A program made the translations under genes and the position numbers. A stretch of 64,000 nt of DNA from Phoenix dactylifera (Eukaryota > Streptophyta > Magnoliopsida > Arecales > Arecaceae): the NCBI RefSeq assembly GCF_009389715.1, contig NC_052401.1, positions 1,848,843 through 1,912,842 on the forward strand. The letters run 5' to 3'. Positions 61,097-64,000 of the stretch are shown here, one piece after another (position 1 is the first letter of the stretch; each line of letters begins with the position of its first letter). The notes beneath the pieces are model-generated. The model ran no database searches and was not told the DNA's origin. It saw nothing but the letters and a program-made list of their open reading frames with translations.

Positions 61097-61900
61097 CTAA
61101 TCAATTATGAAAAAATCTGCCAACGAAGAAACCATTAGCATAAAGACTATATTTGACAAAGAAATAGCTACACTACATAGCAAAGAGGAGAACAACAACC
61201 CAATTATGTTTTCCCAACAAACTGGCATTAATTCTTGATAACATCAAAGAAAAGAGTACAATTTTAATTACATTACAGAGTGCGGATAGTCTGAGTGTAG
61301 TAAAAGTCGAAAACATGGATCAACTTTTCCAACGGTCACTGTGCCAAGCTATGGGCTACCTAATTTGAGTCTCATAATCTTGATCGGATGAGAGGCTGAA
61401 AACCCTAATGATAGGACAGATTGGATTGCCAAGCTTCCATCAGTAAACATGATCCAATAGATTCACTGATGCCATTGCACAACAAGGAAAACCTTGCTTG
61501 TCTTCATGAAAATTTTGCCACAACTTGGCACCCAACCCATAATTCCCTACATTTCCGGGATAGATGGTGTTCCAAGCAGCAATGAAAAGCAGCGAAACCG
61601 GTAATCCTTCCCACCCTAATTCCTCTTTTCCTTGATCCACTCCAACAAACCCCGCGAGTACCTCCATAAAACCCCAGTAATTCCAAGAAGAGGGGGAATC
61701 GAGAAATCTGGCAGTTGAATTATACGGAACCAGCAAACACAAAAGATCGAAGAGAAAAGGATCAAAATTTGGGGAGAAAACTCACCAGACATTCCGTCGG
61801 AAGCCCAGATTTTTCTTCCTCGATCGAGAACTAGGGTTTCGGCGGGAGGAGAAAGAGGAAGTTAACGATTTGGATTTGGACTGATGGGCGAACTCGATGC
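61097..61900 (-). other. 5' leader of the coiled-coil gene, with leader intron and a short uORF
   Basis: A leader exon ending at 61786 is followed by gtgagt; the acceptor ttggcag precedes 61116. After splicing, an ATG at 61792-61790 opens an eight-codon frame (MSDFFIID) that stops at 61099-61097, one base before the main ATG at 61095. The transcription start is not visible; the upstream region to about 62040 is GC-richer and promoter-like. Confidence 0.5.
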
Positions 61901-62044
61901 GACTCGGTCGACAGATGAAAGTGCGTTGGGTTTTTGGTTTCTTCGAATGGCGACTAGACAGGACGAACGCTGGTGAGAAAAGTCCGGGGACGGCCGTTGG
62001 TTTGAGATCGTGTGGCTACCGTACCCACACCGACGGACCCTCAT

Positions 62045-62852
62045 AAAGCAAGCAAGCGGATTATTTATTGCTTCCCATCCCCCATTTAAATATACCCAAG
62101 AATTCGGTTCAGATAAGTCTTGTATTTAAATATATTTTTTTCGAATATGAACTCTTTCCAACCTCATCCTCAAATAGAATTTCTTTTTAATATTATTAAA
62201 TTAAATTAAATGCAGTTCCACATCCAACTAATGTATTGCACTAATATTTTTTTTCCAGCACAAGTATAGTCAGGAGAGTCTAAAGAGAGTAAAAATAGAG
62301 GAGCCTCTCTTTAGTATTAAACAGGCAAACTCATTTCGTGCCCATATTTACCTCTTAAAACACATATATGGTCTGAAAAGAATTGCAATCTGTCACTATC
62401 CTGCAAATATCATGAAGCAGCAGGTGTCCATCTTTCCATCGATCCTCGTTTCGAATCTGTCCGATAATCATTATTAGATCCTCCTATAGTCAATCCACCC
62501 TAACACACTAATAAAAGCTTCAACTACTTGATATATTGCTGGCTAGTGCTACACATAAAGCCTCTTACCTTATTTGAGATCTTTTTTTCTATTCATCATC
62601 CTCACCAAAGTCACCATCACTCAGCACACCTAAACTGGAGTAAACTTTAATTTCAAGCGTGTGGCCAAGTATTTTGGAGGTTCGAATATTTTTTCCTGAC
62701 CCATTTGGAGGTAAATCTCTGACTATACACGTGTCCTCCCTGCTGAAGACTAGCGTTGCCGCTACCTCCTCAATCTTCACCGGGAAGGGTGACGGGACTG
62801 CTCGGCTATTCTTTGGATCAACCGGAGACGGCGGACACCGAGGGCCGCTATC
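62045..62852. other. Divergent intergenic region between the coiled-coil and TLDc genes
   Basis: About 0.8 kb between two head-to-head genes. The left part is AT-rich and the right part rises in GC toward the TLDc start, as a leader and core promoter would. A minus-strand open frame at 62589-62780 lacks an ATG and is not supported as a gene. Confidence 0.45.
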
Positions 62853-64000
62853 ATGGGCAACGCTCAGTCACCGTCCGGCGACCCGCGCTTCGTCACGGCG
62901 ACCCGGTACAATTTTCCCCCTCCTCTTCATCTCTCAATCTCTTCTCACCTATTACATCCATCTATTAATCTTCGTTCTTCGATCGTCTATTTATCTGTTT
63001 GGGGAAAAAAAATTAGGGCTTTTACTAATCAGGAGCTGGAGGATCTTAGATCACTCTTTATGTCCCTGGCCGCCCAATCCCAGAGCCACGGCAAGTTCGT
63101 CAGCAAATCCGTCTTCAAGGTCCTTCTTCTCCTCCTCCACTCTCCCCCCTCCCTTTTTGCATCCCATCGAGAAAACCCTAATGATTCTTTGATTGGTTCC
63201 AATATTATCAATGGCAGACGTATTTCGGGATTGATGGGTTGCTGGGCGATAGGATGTTTGATTTAGTTACTCAGAAGCGTAATGATGGCATGCTCGCTTT
63301 TGAGGATCTCATCGTATCCAAAGTAATCTCCTTTTTCTTCATCTAATTTTTCTTGCTGCTATTGCTATTCTAGATTGAACTGGACTTGTATCACAAAGAG
63401 AGTATTAACTTTCAGAGTAAGTTCTCATTTATTTTCATATTTAGTTGATCAGCAAAATGATTACCTGTCTTCTCATTGATTTGAATTTCGGAGAAAGGAA
63501 TTGCAACGCTAGCTATATCTGACAAGCCCTGTCCTGCTTATGTCATTGCTACTCTGAAGCTGCTTTTCTGCAATCTACCAATTGGACTCTTTTGCCACAC
63601 ATTTTTTCTTATTTTGAAATGAATTATGGCTCAACGTTATATTATTCACTTATATTCCTTGCATAGCCGAATGCGCTTTTCCTTTTCGCAACTATCTTAA
63701 CCAAAAAGATCAGGACTTCATGTACTGCTTTTAAGAAGTGTTTGTTGTGATAAAAAATGGAACCAGTTTGTTAGTTTGGCGTCATCTCATGGTTTGTTGT
63801 TACGGAACCACCATTTGCACTGTTGGCAGTCCAAATTTGAAAATATTTCTTTATCTGTAACCCCGGACACCGTCCCACTTACCACGTCTGCACAATTATT
63901 TACTTGTCTCTTGGCTATTATTCATCTTCTTATGTCAGGGAACATATGAGAAAGGAACTCGAATTGAAATTGAGGAATACATACATGAGCTGTGTGATGT
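62853..64000 (+). CDS. TLDc-domain protein (N-terminal part, 3' partial), probable N-myristoylated
   Basis: Four exons can be read: 62853-62905, 63017-63119, 63218-63322 and 63939 to the window edge. They encode MGNAQSPSGDPRFVTATR, AFTNQELEDLRSLFMSLAAQ, SHGKFVSKSVFK, TYFGIDGLLGDRMFDLVTQ, LAFEDLIVSK and GTYEKGTRIEIEEYIHELCD. This matches the N-terminal helical, EF-hand-like region of plant TLD-domain proteins (Arabidopsis At5g06260 type); the TLDc domain itself would follow to the right. MGNAQS is a good N-myristoylation signal (Gly2, Ser6), suggesting membrane association. TLDc proteins are linked to oxidative-stress protection and V-ATPase regulation in other eukaryotes; the plant role is unclear. 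The second intron donor is gtcctt, weaker than consensus, but frame and family agree. Confidence 0.88.

Noticed and set aside
62589-62780. 63-codon minus-strand frame that looks protein-like
   Set aside because: Begins with GTG, no ATG, lies in the TLDc leader region; I recognise no family.
1-64000. CRISPR arrays, operons, phage or virus-derived genes
   Set aside because: No regularly spaced identical repeats, no polycistronic arrangement and no viral protein signatures; the window is ordinary plant nuclear DNA.

Overview
The window is nuclear DNA of a flowering plant. It is most likely a monocot, and a palm-type genome is my best guess from general look rather than proof. It shows canonical GT/AG introns, long AT-rich introns and intergenic stretches, and several GC-rich, nearly intronless genes of the kind seen in the bimodal gene-GC distribution of monocots. 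Many decayed plant transposable elements are present. I see no operon, CRISPR array, prokaryotic gene or virus-derived gene, and no convincing new biochemical system. The interest lies in gene structure, conserved gene order and repeats.

Layout, left to right. (1) 0.4-1.5 kb, +: the last two coding exons of a lipid-droplet-associated-hydrolase-like alpha/beta hydrolase whose 5' part lies outside the window. (2) 5.3-5.9 kb, +: a single-exon OVATE family repressor of the OFP6/8 type. (3) 13.8-14.5 kb, -: a second single-exon OVATE protein of the OFP13/15/16/18 type. (4) 16.6-19.5 kb, -: a degenerate LINE, with related 3' fragments scattered nearby. (5) 22.5-23.4 kb, -: an intronless CAF1/POP2 deadenylase. 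(6) About 24.9-25.6 kb: an organelle-like insertion. (7) 26.0-26.1 kb, +: an isolated first-exon fragment resembling CESA6-type cellulose synthase. (8) 27.7-34.4 kb, -: a four-exon UEV1/MMS2-type ubiquitin E2 variant. (9) From a probable shared bidirectional promoter at 34.4-34.7 kb, +: an RRM + CCHC zinc-knuckle + RS-domain protein, coding 38.8-40.9 kb, whose 3.7 kb 5' leader intron holds a Pack-type element and an Au-type SINE. (10) 44.7-45.1 kb, -: a GIR-type EAR-motif repressor carrying an expanded poly-Thr tract. (11) 45-54.6 kb: intergenic DNA with MITEs, hAT-like elements and a LINE 3' end. (12) 54.7-61.8 kb, -: a 109-residue one-TM coiled-coil protein split by a 6.1 kb intron. (13) 62.85 kb to the right end, +: the first four exons of a TLDc-domain protein with an N-myristoylation signature, cut by the window edge.

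The genes are independent loci and form no pathway. Two groups look like ancient neighbourhoods: OFP + OFP + UEV1, and GIR + coiled-coil protein + TLDc protein. From memory, both have counterparts side by side in Arabidopsis.

Limits: splice sites were chosen by eye from GT/AG signals, reading frame and remembered family sequences. UTR ends, transposon families and species are inferences.
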